The position numbers and the translations under genes are program-made. The notes under the pieces are model-generated. The model made no database searches and had not been told where the DNA came from. It saw nothing but the letters and a program-made list of their open reading frames with translations. Of a stretch of DNA of 64,000 nt, positions 15,498 through 25,197 are shown piece after piece (within the stretch, counting starts at the first letter, position 1; each line of letters starts with the position of its first letter). The DNA is from DAOTVC01 sp034437215 (lineage in GTDB: Bacteria; Chloroflexota; Anaerolineae; B4-G1; SLSP01). Where the stretch lies: positions 62,001 through 126,000 of the forward strand of contig DAOTVC010000175.1 of the NCBI GenBank assembly GCA_034437215.1, in the 5' to 3' direction.

Positions 15498-15920
15498 ATG
15501 ACAAGTCGAGAGCCCAAGGCGCCTCAGGATTCGACGATCCTTATCGTAGAGGACAATTTCAATAACTTTCTTCTGATGACCCGTCTGTTGGCCTTCCTCG
15601 GAGTCAAGAAGTGTGAGTGGAAGGCGTCTGGTTGGAAGGTGTTGGAGTTTGCCGAGACTCTGGGTTCCATCGAATTGATTCTCATGGATTTAATGCTTCC
15701 TGAGGCAGATGGTTATCACTCGTTGGCGGAGTTACGCTCTCATCCTCGGTTTGCTCAGGTTCCCATCCTTGCAGTAACTGCCAATACCTCCCCCGAATCC
15801 CAGGAGCGGGCCCGGGAAGCGGGCTTTGATGGCTTTATCGGAAAGCCATTGGATCCCGACCGCTTTCCGGAGCAGGTCCGGCGAGCGTTGACGGGTGAGG
15901 AGGTATGGGAGCCGGAATAA
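15498..15920 (+). CDS. Single-domain response regulator, second receiver
   Basis: A 140-residue receiver nine bases after the first. ILIVEDNFNN, Asp64 in LILMDLMLPEADGY, Thr in LAVTANT and Lys in FIGKPLD are intact. An insertion around KKCEWKASGWKVLEF differs from the usual AxxGxEAL helix. It overlaps the start of the histidine kinase by 16 bp, so translation is probably coupled. No DNA-binding domain is present. Confidence 0.9.
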   Translation: MTSREPKAPQDSTILIVEDNFNNFLLMTRLLAFLGVKKCEWKASGWKVLEFAETLGSIELILMDLMLPEADGYHSLAELRSHPRFAQVPILAVTANTSPESQERAREAGFDGFIGKPLDPDRFPEQVRRALTGEEVWEPE

Positions 15921-18202
15921 CTGCACGTCGCCTGCCCCCTGCTACCTCCCGTTCTATCCCTACCACGGGAATGCGAGGTGGGTTGGGACGTACCCTGCTG
16001 ACCGCGTTTCTGATTCTCACCATCGTGCCCGTCGCCCTCATTGGTTGGTATGCCGTGTGGCAGAATCGCCGCAGTCTTGAGGACGAAGTGCTTCAGAAGC
16101 TGCAGGCCGTTGCTACCCTTGAGGCGCGGGCCCTAAGCACCTGGTGGGAGATGCAACAAGCATTCTTAACAACTGATACTCTGGCGAGCGCAGCAGGCCC
16201 CATTTCCGCTGCTGCATGGGAGGATTTACAGGACCAGGTACCCGATCTGGCGGGGATAACGTTGCTTGATGCCCGATCGGAGGCTGTCTGGACTGTCGGA
16301 TCCTGTGACGTATCGCCCCGTCCTTTAGTTGCCATTTCCTCCCTCTCTGCCCGCGAGGTCGTGGGCTTAGTTCAACCGCACGGTGAAGAGACGCTGCTTC
16401 TCTGTTACCACTGGATCTTCGAGAGCAGTGGTGCGGGGATGGCCGAGATTCTGGGTCAAAGCGGTCGTATCTATCTGGTGCAGAGGCTCCCCGGATGGCA
16501 GGCGGAAGCCGTTTCCTCCAATCCCGTTCTGGAAGCCCAGGCCGCGCAGAAGGTGTGGAGTGGGGTCTACACCAATCAGAGCCATGTTCCTGTCTTAGGG
16601 GCCTATCAGCCCTTTCCCGGGGGGGAGCTGGGGGTTCTGGTCGAGCAGGAGCAGGCCGAGGTGTTGGCCTCCACAGAACGTATGGCGGCGACGCTCATCG
16701 GTGTAGTATTGATCATGGTGTTGACCACCACGGTGATCGCCGGGGTGATGATCCGGCAGATAACCCGGCCCGTCATTCGCTTGACGGAGTCAGCGCTCAT
16801 GATGGCGGATGGAAATCTGAAGCAGTCGGTAGCCGTCAGCTCACGCGATGAGATTGGAATTTTGACCTATGTCTTCAATCAGATGGCTGCGGACCTTAAA
16901 TCTCTTTACGACCATCTAGAGGCCAAAGTGGCGGAACGCACGCGCATGTTACAGGAGGCCAACTACCAGCTGCAGCGGCGGGCCATGCAGTTGGAGGCCA
17001 GCCTGAAGGTGAGCGAGGCGGTGACCTCCATTCGCGACCCGGCGCTGCTTCTGACACGGGTCACGGATCTGATCTGTGCTCGCTTTGTCTTCACCTCCGT
17101 CGCCATCTATCTGACCGGAGCGGGGGGTGGTCAAGCGGAACTGCGGGCGGTCAGTCCGGAGGACGTGAACTGGCCCGAGCGAGTGTACACCGGGGATGGC
17201 TCCCTGATGGAGCGCGCGCTGCGGAAGGCAGAGCCTCAACTTGAGCATTGGGAGATTTTGCAGAACGCGAAGTGGTCCCAACGGATCGTCTCGCACGTCG
17301 TCGTGCCCCTCAAGATGGAGCGGCGGGTGATCGGTGTGCTCGCGGTGATGAACACGGAGCGGGAGAGAGTTCAGACGGACGACATCGAGGTGCTCGTGCA
17401 GGTAGCCAATCAGATCACTGTTGCATTGGAGAACGCGCGAGCGTACGAGCGCGAGCGACTGGCTGCGAGGCGGTTAGAGGAGGCGGAGGTCTTCAAGTCG
17501 CGCTTCCTTGCAAATATGTCCCACACCTTGCGAGAGCCTCTGAACTCCATCCTCGGCTTCTCCCGGCTGATGCTCAAGGGGTTCGATGGGGATCTGACGG
17601 CCCAGCAATTACAGGACGTCGAACGTATCTACGATAACAGCCAGCGTCTGCTTGAACGTATCAATGACATTCTCACCACCTCACAGATTCAAGCGGGTCT
17701 GATGGAGTTGCAGCTACAGCCGGTCGATCTGGCTGAGATTGCCGAATCGGTGACGCCTACAGCGGAGGCTATGGTGCGGGGCAAGGAGATCCAGCTTCAC
17801 TACGACATCGCTGCAGATCTTCCCTTCGTCCACGCCGATCCGACCCGGATGCGTCAGGTGCTCGTGCACCTCCTCAGTAACGCGGCCAAGTTTACAGAGG
17901 CCGGCGAGATCGTCGTGCGCATGTGGGCCGACGGCGAGCAGGCCTATGTCAGCGTGAGCGATACGGGCATTGGGATCACCGAGGAGGACTGTGAGCGCAT
18001 CTTCAGGCGCTTCGAAACCGGTTCGGGCATGCGACGTCAGATGTATGGGGCCGGTTTGGGATTAGCACTCAGTAAAGAGTTCGTGGAGATGCATGGTGGA
18101 CGCATGTGGGTGACGAGTGAGATGGACAAGGGGAGCACCTTCACCCTTTCCGTTCCCCTCTACACCCCGCTCAACGTATCGAACGGAGGAATGCGTGACT
18201 AA
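15905..18202 (+). CDS. Membrane histidine kinase, HAMP-GAF-HisKA-HATPase, altered H-box
   Basis: A 765-residue sensor kinase. There is a membrane helix at about 30-48, an extracytoplasmic domain to about 255, a second helix at 260-280, HAMP, a coiled coil (VAERTRML), one GAF domain (365-520), HisKA (530-600) and an HATPase domain (640-755) with LSNAAKFT, DTGIGI and GAGLGLALSK. The H-box reads NMSHTLREPLN: His540 is present, but the usual acidic neighbour (HE) is Thr541, and the Thr/Asn needed for phosphatase activity at H+4 is Glu544. Kinase and phosphatase balance may therefore be unusual. It is the only membrane kinase of the locus. Confidence 0.9.
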   Translation: MGAGITARRLPPATSRSIPTTGMRGGLGRTLLTAFLILTIVPVALIGWYAVWQNRRSLEDEVLQKLQAVATLEARALSTWWEMQQAFLTTDTLASAAGPISAAAWEDLQDQVPDLAGITLLDARSEAVWTVGSCDVSPRPLVAISSLSAREVVGLVQPHGEETLLLCYHWIFESSGAGMAEILGQSGRIYLVQRLPGWQAEAVSSNPVLEAQAAQKVWSGVYTNQSHVPVLGAYQPFPGGELGVLVEQEQAEVLASTERMAATLIGVVLIMVLTTTVIAGVMIRQITRPVIRLTESALMMADGNLKQSVAVSSRDEIGILTYVFNQMAADLKSLYDHLEAKVAERTRMLQEANYQLQRRAMQLEASLKVSEAVTSIRDPALLLTRVTDLICARFVFTSVAIYLTGAGGGQAELRAVSPEDVNWPERVYTGDGSLMERALRKAEPQLEHWEILQNAKWSQRIVSHVVVPLKMERRVIGVLAVMNTERERVQTDDIEVLVQVANQITVALENARAYERERLAARRLEEAEVFKSRFLANMSHTLREPLNSILGFSRLMLKGFDGDLTAQQLQDVERIYDNSQRLLERINDILTTSQIQAGLMELQLQPVDLAEIAESVTPTAEAMVRGKEIQLHYDIAADLPFVHADPTRMRQVLVHLLSNAAKFTEAGEIVVRMWADGEQAYVSVSDTGIGITEEDCERIFRRFETGSGMRRQMYGAGLGLALSKEFVEMHGGRMWVTSEMDKGSTFTLSVPLYTPLNVSNGGMRD

Positions 18203-20120
18203 AGAGAAGTCAAATCCTTGGGAAGACGGACTCCCCGGTGAATCCGTGAACATGCTGCGCCGGACGCTCCTCAGCCGGCTCTCGCGTGTTGTGGTCTTCC
18301 TGGGACCCCTGGTCGTCGCTTTTGGCATCTACCATGCCTTTTCGTTCAACCGCTGGGCGGTGGCCTCCAGCTACTTGGTGCTCGGTGCGCTAACCCTGCT
18401 CCTGCTCTTGATTCCCGCGGTCTCCCACCGGACACGTGTTATGGCTGTGACCGGTTTGATGTACGTCTTAGGACTTATAGAGCTCGTCTTCTACGGTTGG
18501 GAGGGTGACGCGCGTCTCTTCATGATCGGCTTCCCGCTCCTGGGGGTGCTCTTCTTCGGACGTAAGGTCGGTTTTCTGCTGCTGGGGGTGACCGTGGTGA
18601 CCCTGCTGCTCTTCGGTGGTCTCATCACTCTGGATCTCTACACTCCCCTGGCCGAACCCATCTCCCGTCATCCCGGGTTCTTGGGCATGTTCTCCAATAC
18701 CTTCATCTACTCGATGGTCGCCGCGTTGCTGGTCTACGCTCAGGACATGCTCTTCCGGATTGCAACCGAGGAGCTGGCCCGTGCTCACGCCCTCTCCAAG
18801 CGCCTGCAGGAGCAACAGGCGGAGCTCGATCAGCGGGCGGAGAGCTTACAGACTCTGAACTACGCCATGCAGCGCCGTACGATGCACCTGGAGGCAGCGG
18901 GGGAGATTGCCAGGGTGCTGGGTTCCATCTTCGATGTCGATCAGCTCCTCAAGCGGGCTGTGGATCTCATCACCGACCGCCTGGGCTTCTACCACGCCGG
19001 GATCTTTCTCACCAGCTCGGAGGGGGAAAAGGCGGTGCTGGTGGCCGCTTCCTCTGAGGGTGGTCAGCAGATGCTGGCGCGGGGACATGAGTTGAGCCGC
19101 GGTGAGGGGATGGTCGGTTGGGTGCTGGAGCGCCGCGAGCCGCGGATCGCCCTCGACGTGGGAGAGGACGCCCGACACTTCGCCAATCCCCAGCTGCCGG
19201 CCACGCGCTCGGAGGCTACCGTGCCCCTTCTGGCCCGCGAGCGCCTCATCGGCATCTTGGACGTGCAGAGCGTTCGGGAAGCGGACTTCGACCAGGATGA
19301 TATTCGCTCGCTGGAGACCCTGGCCAACTATCTGGCCTTGGCTGTAGACAACGCACGCCGCCTCAGCCGGGATGCCGGTTTCGTCGAGGCGACGAGCGCG
19401 TCCTACCGTATGGCGCGGGAGATAGCGACGGCGAGCACCAGTCGCGACATCTATGCCATCGTCTTGGAGATGGTTCACGAGCGTGGGGCGCAACAGGCCT
19501 TCATCTTTATGCTCGATCGCGAGCACGCGACTGCGCAGCTGGTGGGGCTGTTACAGGGGTCTGCTATCGATGTGCCGGATCACGAGGTGGCGATTACGGC
19601 AGAGACGCCGGGACTACAGGCTCTCGTCGCGGTGGCTCTGGAGGTCGACACGCCCCTCTTCGTGAAAGATGCTTCCTATCCCGAGGAGACCGTATCTGCG
19701 GTGCTCGGCGGTCGCCTGAAGAAGCTCGGGGAGGAGACGTCCGCACAGGGTCTGGCTATGGTGCCGATTCAGATGCGGGGCCCGGATGTCGGAATGCTCG
19801 TGGTCTACTACCAGACGGTGCACGTCTTCTCGCCCTCGGAGCGCCGTTTCTACAGCGTGTTGACCGATATTACCAGTGTCTCTCTCGAGCGTACCCTCCT
19901 GCGTCAGCGTACCGAGAGCCAACTCTCCCACGAGCTCACCATCGGTGATATCGTTCGGAAACTACGTTCAACGTTGGATCCCGACACCATCATGCGCACG
20001 GCGGTTCAGGAGCTGGGGCAGGCGTTGGGCGCGGAGATGACCTCCATCGAGGTTACGGGACCGGTTCACGATACCAGCGATCTGCTGAGCGGCCCGTCGA
20101 AGCGCTCGGAGAGCGCCTAA
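18195..20120 (+). CDS. Kinase-less sensor 1: polytopic membrane domain, GAF, GAF
   Basis: A 641-residue protein that starts at GTG 18195 after GGAGG, overlapping the kinase by 8 bp. About five or six membrane helices (30-180) act as the input module. A coiled coil (190-240) leads to GAF1 with GFYHAGIFL, SSEGGQQMLARGH and RSEATVPL, and then to a full-length second GAF (about 410-580), unlike the shortened one in most neighbours. It ends in the shared tail IVRKLRSTLDPDTIM. There is no HisKA, HATPase, GGDEF or methyl-accepting domain. It probably passes a signal to a partner kinase through its coiled coils (inference). Confidence 0.85.
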   Translation: MTKEKSNPWEDGLPGESVNMLRRTLLSRLSRVVVFLGPLVVAFGIYHAFSFNRWAVASSYLVLGALTLLLLLIPAVSHRTRVMAVTGLMYVLGLIELVFYGWEGDARLFMIGFPLLGVLFFGRKVGFLLLGVTVVTLLLFGGLITLDLYTPLAEPISRHPGFLGMFSNTFIYSMVAALLVYAQDMLFRIATEELARAHALSKRLQEQQAELDQRAESLQTLNYAMQRRTMHLEAAGEIARVLGSIFDVDQLLKRAVDLITDRLGFYHAGIFLTSSEGEKAVLVAASSEGGQQMLARGHELSRGEGMVGWVLERREPRIALDVGEDARHFANPQLPATRSEATVPLLARERLIGILDVQSVREADFDQDDIRSLETLANYLALAVDNARRLSRDAGFVEATSASYRMAREIATASTSRDIYAIVLEMVHERGAQQAFIFMLDREHATAQLVGLLQGSAIDVPDHEVAITAETPGLQALVAVALEVDTPLFVKDASYPEETVSAVLGGRLKKLGEETSAQGLAMVPIQMRGPDVGMLVVYYQTVHVFSPSERRFYSVLTDITSVSLERTLLRQRTESQLSHELTIGDIVRKLRSTLDPDTIMRTAVQELGQALGAEMTSIEVTGPVHDTSDLLSGPSKRSESA

Positions 20121-20149
20121 TGCCGTCGGATACCAGGTGGGAGGCAAGT

Positions 20150-22891
20150 ATGGTCAATCAGGATGTACAGGGGACCGCTAATCCCTCTTCCGTCGAAGAG
20201 CGCAGGGGTCGACGGTTCGTCTCCATACGTCAGCGTCTGCTCTTGGCTTTCATCGCCCTGCCGTTGATCACCTTGACCGCGGTAGGTATAGCTTCGGCCA
20301 TGGTGGGCCTCCGCGCCCGGACCAGTCGCGCGGTGCATGCTCTCGAGACCATCCTCTTGATCAAAGACGCGGAGGTGGGGTACTGGCTGCAGGATCTGCG
20401 CCACGATTTCACCTCCGAGCTGGGACGTAAGGAGACACGCAATACCCTCTTGAGGCTTTTGCAGGAGCCGGAGGGATCAGCGGCCTTTCTGGAGGCGCAC
20501 AACGAACAGCTGCCGCGCTTTCAAACGATCATTCTGCTCCAGGAGTCCTTCGTCGATTTCTTCGTGCTGAATGGGGACGGCAAGGTCCTCCTCTCCACCA
20601 ACGCCGTCGAGGAGGGGCGGAGCTACGCCGGTGAGTCCTTCTTCCAAACCGCGCTTCAAGGACCGGTCGTGTCGCCACCTATGCCCCAGCCCGGCACGGA
20701 TGAACCGGCGATCACGCTCGCCTGGCCTGTTCTTGGATCCAATGGACAGCTGCTGGGCGTCTTTGCCGGGAGGGCCTCCCTGGAGAGCCTCGACGCACGG
20801 TTGAGTGACGTCGCGGGCCTTGAGGAGCGGGTATCCATCTTCCTGGTCTCCGAAGAGGGCGGGCTGCTCACCTTCCCCGGCTACGCTCTGCCCGTGGCTT
20901 ATACTCCGCCGGAACTTGTCGTGGAGGGGTTGGCGGTGCGCGGGAACGGCTGGGGGCGTTATACAACGGCGGATGGTGAGGATATCCTGGGCGTCTACCG
21001 CTGGGTGCCGGAGTTGGATGCGCTCTTGGTGGCCGAACAGGATGAGGCGCAGCTCCAGAGAGGGACTGCCGCCGTGATTCTTGTGGACATCAGTATTATG
21101 ATCGTCTGCCTCATCTTGGCCGTCGTGGCGGCCCTCGTTCTCTCCCGGAACCTCACCGAACCCCTGTTGAAGTTGGCCGATGCGGTGGAGAGCCTCGCCG
21201 CGGGCGAGCTGCGTCCGGTCAGCGGGATTGACCGCAAGGACGAGATCGGCGTCCTGGCCCGGGCCTTCAATCAGATGGCCGAACGTATCACGGTTTTGAT
21301 CGCGACGTTGGAGAGGCGGGTGACCGAGCGCACCCACGATCTGGAGAAGCGCACGCAGCAGCTCTCTGCTGCGGCTCAGGTATCCCGCCTCGCCTCCTCC
21401 CAGCGGGACGTCCACGAGCTGATGGACGCCGTGGCCCTGCAGATCACCAACCAGTTTGACTTCTACCATATCGGTATCTTTCTCGTGGATCAGAAGCGCG
21501 AGTATGCCGTTCTGCAGGCTACGGCGTCCGAAGGCGGGCGCCGTATGCGCGCGCGCCGCCATCGTCTACGGGTGGGGGTGGAGGGCATCGTCGGCTACGT
21601 GGCGCAGGCGGGCAGCCCGCGCATTGCCCTCGACGTGGGACAAGATCCCCACTTCTTTGATAATCCCGATCTCCCGGAGACGCGATCGGAGATGGCTCTG
21701 CCCTTGAAGGTGGGCGGTGAGGTCGTGGGGGTGTTGGACGTACAATCTCGGGAGCCCCGCGCCTTCTCCGAGCCCGATGTCGCTATTTTACAGACCATGG
21801 CCGATCAGATCGCTCTCGCCATGGAGAACGCTCGCTTGCTGGAGGGTACCCGCCAGAGGTTGCGGGAAATTGCTCTCCTGCTGGGGGAGCGGGTGCGCCA
21901 GGGCTGGAGCCGGATGAGCGAGGCCCATCCGGATTGGGGCTTTGTCTACGATGGTGTGGACGTACGCGCCCTGGACGAGAAGCGTGACCAGGCCACCGCG
22001 GGCGCCCAGATCGAGATTCCGCTGGAAGTGCGCCGCGGGCAGATGATCGGTCGCTTGCGCGTACGGTTGGGAGAGGCGGAACCGTCCCCCGAGACCGTTG
22101 CCCTGACGCGGGCTATCGCCCGGCAGACCAGCCTTGCCCTGGAGAATGCACGTCTCTTTCAGGAGACCCAGGCGACCCTGGAAGATCTAGAGGTTCTCTA
22201 CGCGGCCAGCGAGGACATCGGTGCGGCCCACGCACCGGATGAGGTGCTCCAGGCCCTCGTCGACCACGTGCTGGAGCCGGGAATCGATCGGGCGCTCCTG
22301 GTGGTGCGGGAGGAGCTCCGTGAGGATCAGGCGCCCAGGGGTCTCGTGGCTGCTGTGTGGCAGAGGCAGGTGGAGCGGGTCAGTGAGCCCCACGAGGTAT
22401 GGGATCTCTCTCAGGTCCCCTTCTTGTCGGACGCAGAACTCAGCGACCCGATTGTGATATCCGACGTCGCTACCAATACTGCTCTCGATGAGGAGGCTCG
22501 TGAGCAGCTGCTGCGTGGCCTGGGAATCACCGCGATGGCGATCTTGCCCCTGCGCAGTGGCGGACGACTCTTTGGATGGATTCTCTTGGGCGCAAGCGGA
22601 GGGCCTTACTACTTCTCAGGACGGGAGATCCGGCTCTACCGGACCCTCTCCGATCCGGCAGCCGTGGCTCTGGAAAACATCCGTCTTATCGAAGCCTCGG
22701 ACCGCCGGGCCAAGCGGGAACAGATGCTGGCCGATCTTGGGACCAAGATCCGTGCTTCCGCCGATCCAGAGGTCATTCTGAAGCGGGCGGTACAGGAGAT
22801 GCGGCAGGTCCTCAACGCCTCAAGTGTCGTCATCCATGTGGGGGGAGACGGGTTCCGACAGGTGGGCACACCTGAAGAGGAGGCGGAATAA
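20150..22891 (+). CDS. Kinase-less sensor 2: Cache, HAMP, multiple GAF
   Basis: A 913-residue protein. One membrane helix near 25-45 is followed by an extracytoplasmic double-Cache-like domain (FVDFFVLNGDGKVLLSTN, then ISLAW-type strand ITLAWPVLGSNGQLLGVFAG), a second helix near 310-335, HAMP, GAF1 (FYHIGIFLVD, DNPDLPETRSEMALPL), a shortened GAF and another full GAF before the tail. Cache domains bind small organic ligands. ATG 20150 has GGGAGG five bases upstream; an earlier ATG at 20120 overlaps the previous stop (TAATG) and is possible. No catalytic output domain is present. Confidence 0.85.
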   Translation: MVNQDVQGTANPSSVEERRGRRFVSIRQRLLLAFIALPLITLTAVGIASAMVGLRARTSRAVHALETILLIKDAEVGYWLQDLRHDFTSELGRKETRNTLLRLLQEPEGSAAFLEAHNEQLPRFQTIILLQESFVDFFVLNGDGKVLLSTNAVEEGRSYAGESFFQTALQGPVVSPPMPQPGTDEPAITLAWPVLGSNGQLLGVFAGRASLESLDARLSDVAGLEERVSIFLVSEEGGLLTFPGYALPVAYTPPELVVEGLAVRGNGWGRYTTADGEDILGVYRWVPELDALLVAEQDEAQLQRGTAAVILVDISIMIVCLILAVVAALVLSRNLTEPLLKLADAVESLAAGELRPVSGIDRKDEIGVLARAFNQMAERITVLIATLERRVTERTHDLEKRTQQLSAAAQVSRLASSQRDVHELMDAVALQITNQFDFYHIGIFLVDQKREYAVLQATASEGGRRMRARRHRLRVGVEGIVGYVAQAGSPRIALDVGQDPHFFDNPDLPETRSEMALPLKVGGEVVGVLDVQSREPRAFSEPDVAILQTMADQIALAMENARLLEGTRQRLREIALLLGERVRQGWSRMSEAHPDWGFVYDGVDVRALDEKRDQATAGAQIEIPLEVRRGQMIGRLRVRLGEAEPSPETVALTRAIARQTSLALENARLFQETQATLEDLEVLYAASEDIGAAHAPDEVLQALVDHVLEPGIDRALLVVREELREDQAPRGLVAAVWQRQVERVSEPHEVWDLSQVPFLSDAELSDPIVISDVATNTALDEEAREQLLRGLGITAMAILPLRSGGRLFGWILLGASGGPYYFSGREIRLYRTLSDPAAVALENIRLIEASDRRAKREQMLADLGTKIRASADPEVILKRAVQEMRQVLNASSVVIHVGGDGFRQVGTPEEEAE

Positions 22892-22983
22892 GATGACACC
22901 GAACTCTATCAGGGGCCACGTCTCCGCTACCGTGCGCCGGTCCCTTCGCCGGTGGGTATCGCTGCTGTGGGGAGGTGAACCGT

Positions 22984-25179
22984 ATGCGTAGGTGGAGTCA
23001 TAGTCTGCTGGTCCGGATGCTGCTCTCGTTCGTCGCGCTGGCCCTGGTGGGTTCGACCGTGCTTACCCTCTATGCCTACGTCCAGGCACGCCGCACGCTC
23101 ACCGAATCCATCTTTCAGACGCTTGAGACGACGGTGCGTTTGAAGGCCGGTGCCCTCGATCGCTGGGTGGATGAGCAGGAGGCTGATCTTCTCGTGGTGG
23201 CCCAGCTCTCGGAGGTCAAGTCCCAGGCTGCTCTCCTGGCCGCCGGCGACTCTGAAAGTGCGGCTTATGGTGAGGCTCAGGAGCGCTTTGCTGATCAGTT
23301 GCTCAATATCCTGGCCTACCAACCGGATTTTGCCAGTCTCTATTTTCTCTCTCCGGAGGAGGGGCAGGTCCTCGTCGCCACGGATCGGCTGTGGCAGGGG
23401 CAGTATCAGGATCGTGCCCGTTACTTCGTCGAGGGACGGACAGGGACCTATGTGCAACCCGTGCACGAATCGCCCTTACTGGATAAAGCGACGATCACCA
23501 TCGCTACCCCTGTCCAGGATGAAGGGGGACAGCTCCTGGGCGTTCTCGTCGCCCATCTCGCCCTCGATGAGCTGGAGACGATCATGGCGGAACAGGGTGG
23601 GGGAGGGCGGACCCTGGAGACCTACCTGTTGGACTCTGCGGGAAACGTGATCTCTGCTGATACGCTGCGCTATCCGGTCCCGCCCGGCGGCCCCAGTTCG
23701 ATTGCCGTCTTTGCAACGGTCGTGGAGCAGAGAAGCGATCGCGGGCTCTACGAGAACTACGCGGGGGAACCGGTGGTGGGTGTATACCGCTGGTTGGATG
23801 ACCAGGGCGTTGGACTCTTGGCCGAGGTTGGGCAGGCGGAGGCCTTTGCCCCGGCCCGACGCTTCGCGGTCCTGGTCTCCGTCTCCGGTGTTTCAGCAGC
23901 TCTCTTGATCTCTCTGGCTATCTACTACATCACGCTGCGTGTGGTCCGCCCGATTCAGGCGATCACGGTGGCGGCGACGGCGATTGCTGATGGTGACCTC
24001 TCTCGCAAGGCACCCGTGCTTACCCGGGATGAGGTGGGAACCCTGGCCCGCACCTTCAACCGGATGACCGAGGAGCTGCGGAACGCTCAGAACAGTCTGG
24101 AGGCGCGCGTGGAGGAGCGGACGCAGGCTTTAGCCGCGCGTTCGGAACAGCTCCAGGCCGCCGCCGAGGTGGCACGCGATGCAGCCGCGGTCTCTGACGT
24201 GAACCGGCTCCTGTCCACGACCGTCAACCTGATCACGCAGCGTTTCGGCTTCTATCACGCCGGGATATTCCTGGTTGATGACCGGCACGAATACGTGGTC
24301 TTGCGGGCTGCTTCCTCGGAGGGGGGCCAACGGATGCTGGGCCGCGGCTACAAGTTGCCTATCGGACAGCTGGGGATTGTCGGTTATGTGGCCGACAGGG
24401 GCGATCCGCGCATTGCCATGGACGTCGGGGATGATGCGGCTTTCTTCGATAATCCGGATCTTGCCGAAACCCATTCGGAGCTGGCCGTACCTCTCAAGGT
24501 CGTGGGGGAGGTCATCGGCGTGCTCGATGTCCAATCGACGGCCACTGAGGCCTTTTCCGAGGACGACGTTGCCATCATGGAGATTGTGGCCGACCAGCTG
24601 GCGGTGGCCATTCAAAACGCGCGTCTGTTGGAGCAGAGCCAGATGGCATTGCGCGAGGTGGAGCGCCTGTACGCGCAGCGTTCTCAGGAGCTCTGGCGGG
24701 AGCGTCTGGAGCAGTGGCAGTATGCCTTCCGGTATACGGGTGTGGATGTGGAGGCGCTGCCCCTAGCTCAGGAGACCCCGGCCCCCGAAGCGGACGACGT
24801 CGACCGCGCGCGGGTGCCCCTGATGCTCCGCGGCCGGCAGCTGGGCTACATCGAGGTCGAGCAGCGGCCGGAGCAGCAGGGGTGGACGAACGAGGACTTC
24901 AGGACGCTGGAGGAGTTGGGGGAGCAGATCACGCTCGCGTTGGATAACGCCCGGATGATTCAAGAGTCCCAACAGCAGGCCGCTCGGGAACAGCTGGTTG
25001 CCGAGATCACATCGCGGATGCGGGAGACTCTGGATGTGGATACTATCCTGCGTACGGCCATTCGGAACATCGGCAGCGCCCTGAACCTCTCCGAGGTCGA
25101 GGTGCGGATGACCTCCGGGGTGGAGGGTGGGGCTCGCCATGAGGGTGCTGAGGCCGGGGATGTCCCGAGTCGCGGTTAA
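22984..25179 (+). CDS. Kinase-less sensor 3: Cache, HAMP, GAF, half-GAF
   Basis: A 731-residue protein that starts after GGAGGTGAACC. There is a helix at about 8-30, an extracytoplasmic double-Cache-like domain (LYFLSPEEGQVLVATD, ITIATPVQDEGGQLLGVLVAHL), a helix near 300-322, HAMP (VRPIQAITVAATAIADGDL), and a coiled coil VEERTQALAARSEQLQ. GAF1 (FGFYHAGIFLVDDRHEYVVL) is followed by a half-GAF and the tail EITSRMRETLDVDTIL. The 92-bp gap before it (22892-22983) holds no promoter that could be recognised. Confidence 0.85.
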   Translation: MRRWSHSLLVRMLLSFVALALVGSTVLTLYAYVQARRTLTESIFQTLETTVRLKAGALDRWVDEQEADLLVVAQLSEVKSQAALLAAGDSESAAYGEAQERFADQLLNILAYQPDFASLYFLSPEEGQVLVATDRLWQGQYQDRARYFVEGRTGTYVQPVHESPLLDKATITIATPVQDEGGQLLGVLVAHLALDELETIMAEQGGGGRTLETYLLDSAGNVISADTLRYPVPPGGPSSIAVFATVVEQRSDRGLYENYAGEPVVGVYRWLDDQGVGLLAEVGQAEAFAPARRFAVLVSVSGVSAALLISLAIYYITLRVVRPIQAITVAATAIADGDLSRKAPVLTRDEVGTLARTFNRMTEELRNAQNSLEARVEERTQALAARSEQLQAAAEVARDAAAVSDVNRLLSTTVNLITQRFGFYHAGIFLVDDRHEYVVLRAASSEGGQRMLGRGYKLPIGQLGIVGYVADRGDPRIAMDVGDDAAFFDNPDLAETHSELAVPLKVVGEVIGVLDVQSTATEAFSEDDVAIMEIVADQLAVAIQNARLLEQSQMALREVERLYAQRSQELWRERLEQWQYAFRYTGVDVEALPLAQETPAPEADDVDRARVPLMLRGRQLGYIEVEQRPEQQGWTNEDFRTLEELGEQITLALDNARMIQESQQQAAREQLVAEITSRMRETLDVDTILRTAIRNIGSALNLSEVEVRMTSGVEGGARHEGAEAGDVPSRG

Positions 25180-25197
25180 GATCGACGAGGAGAGAGG

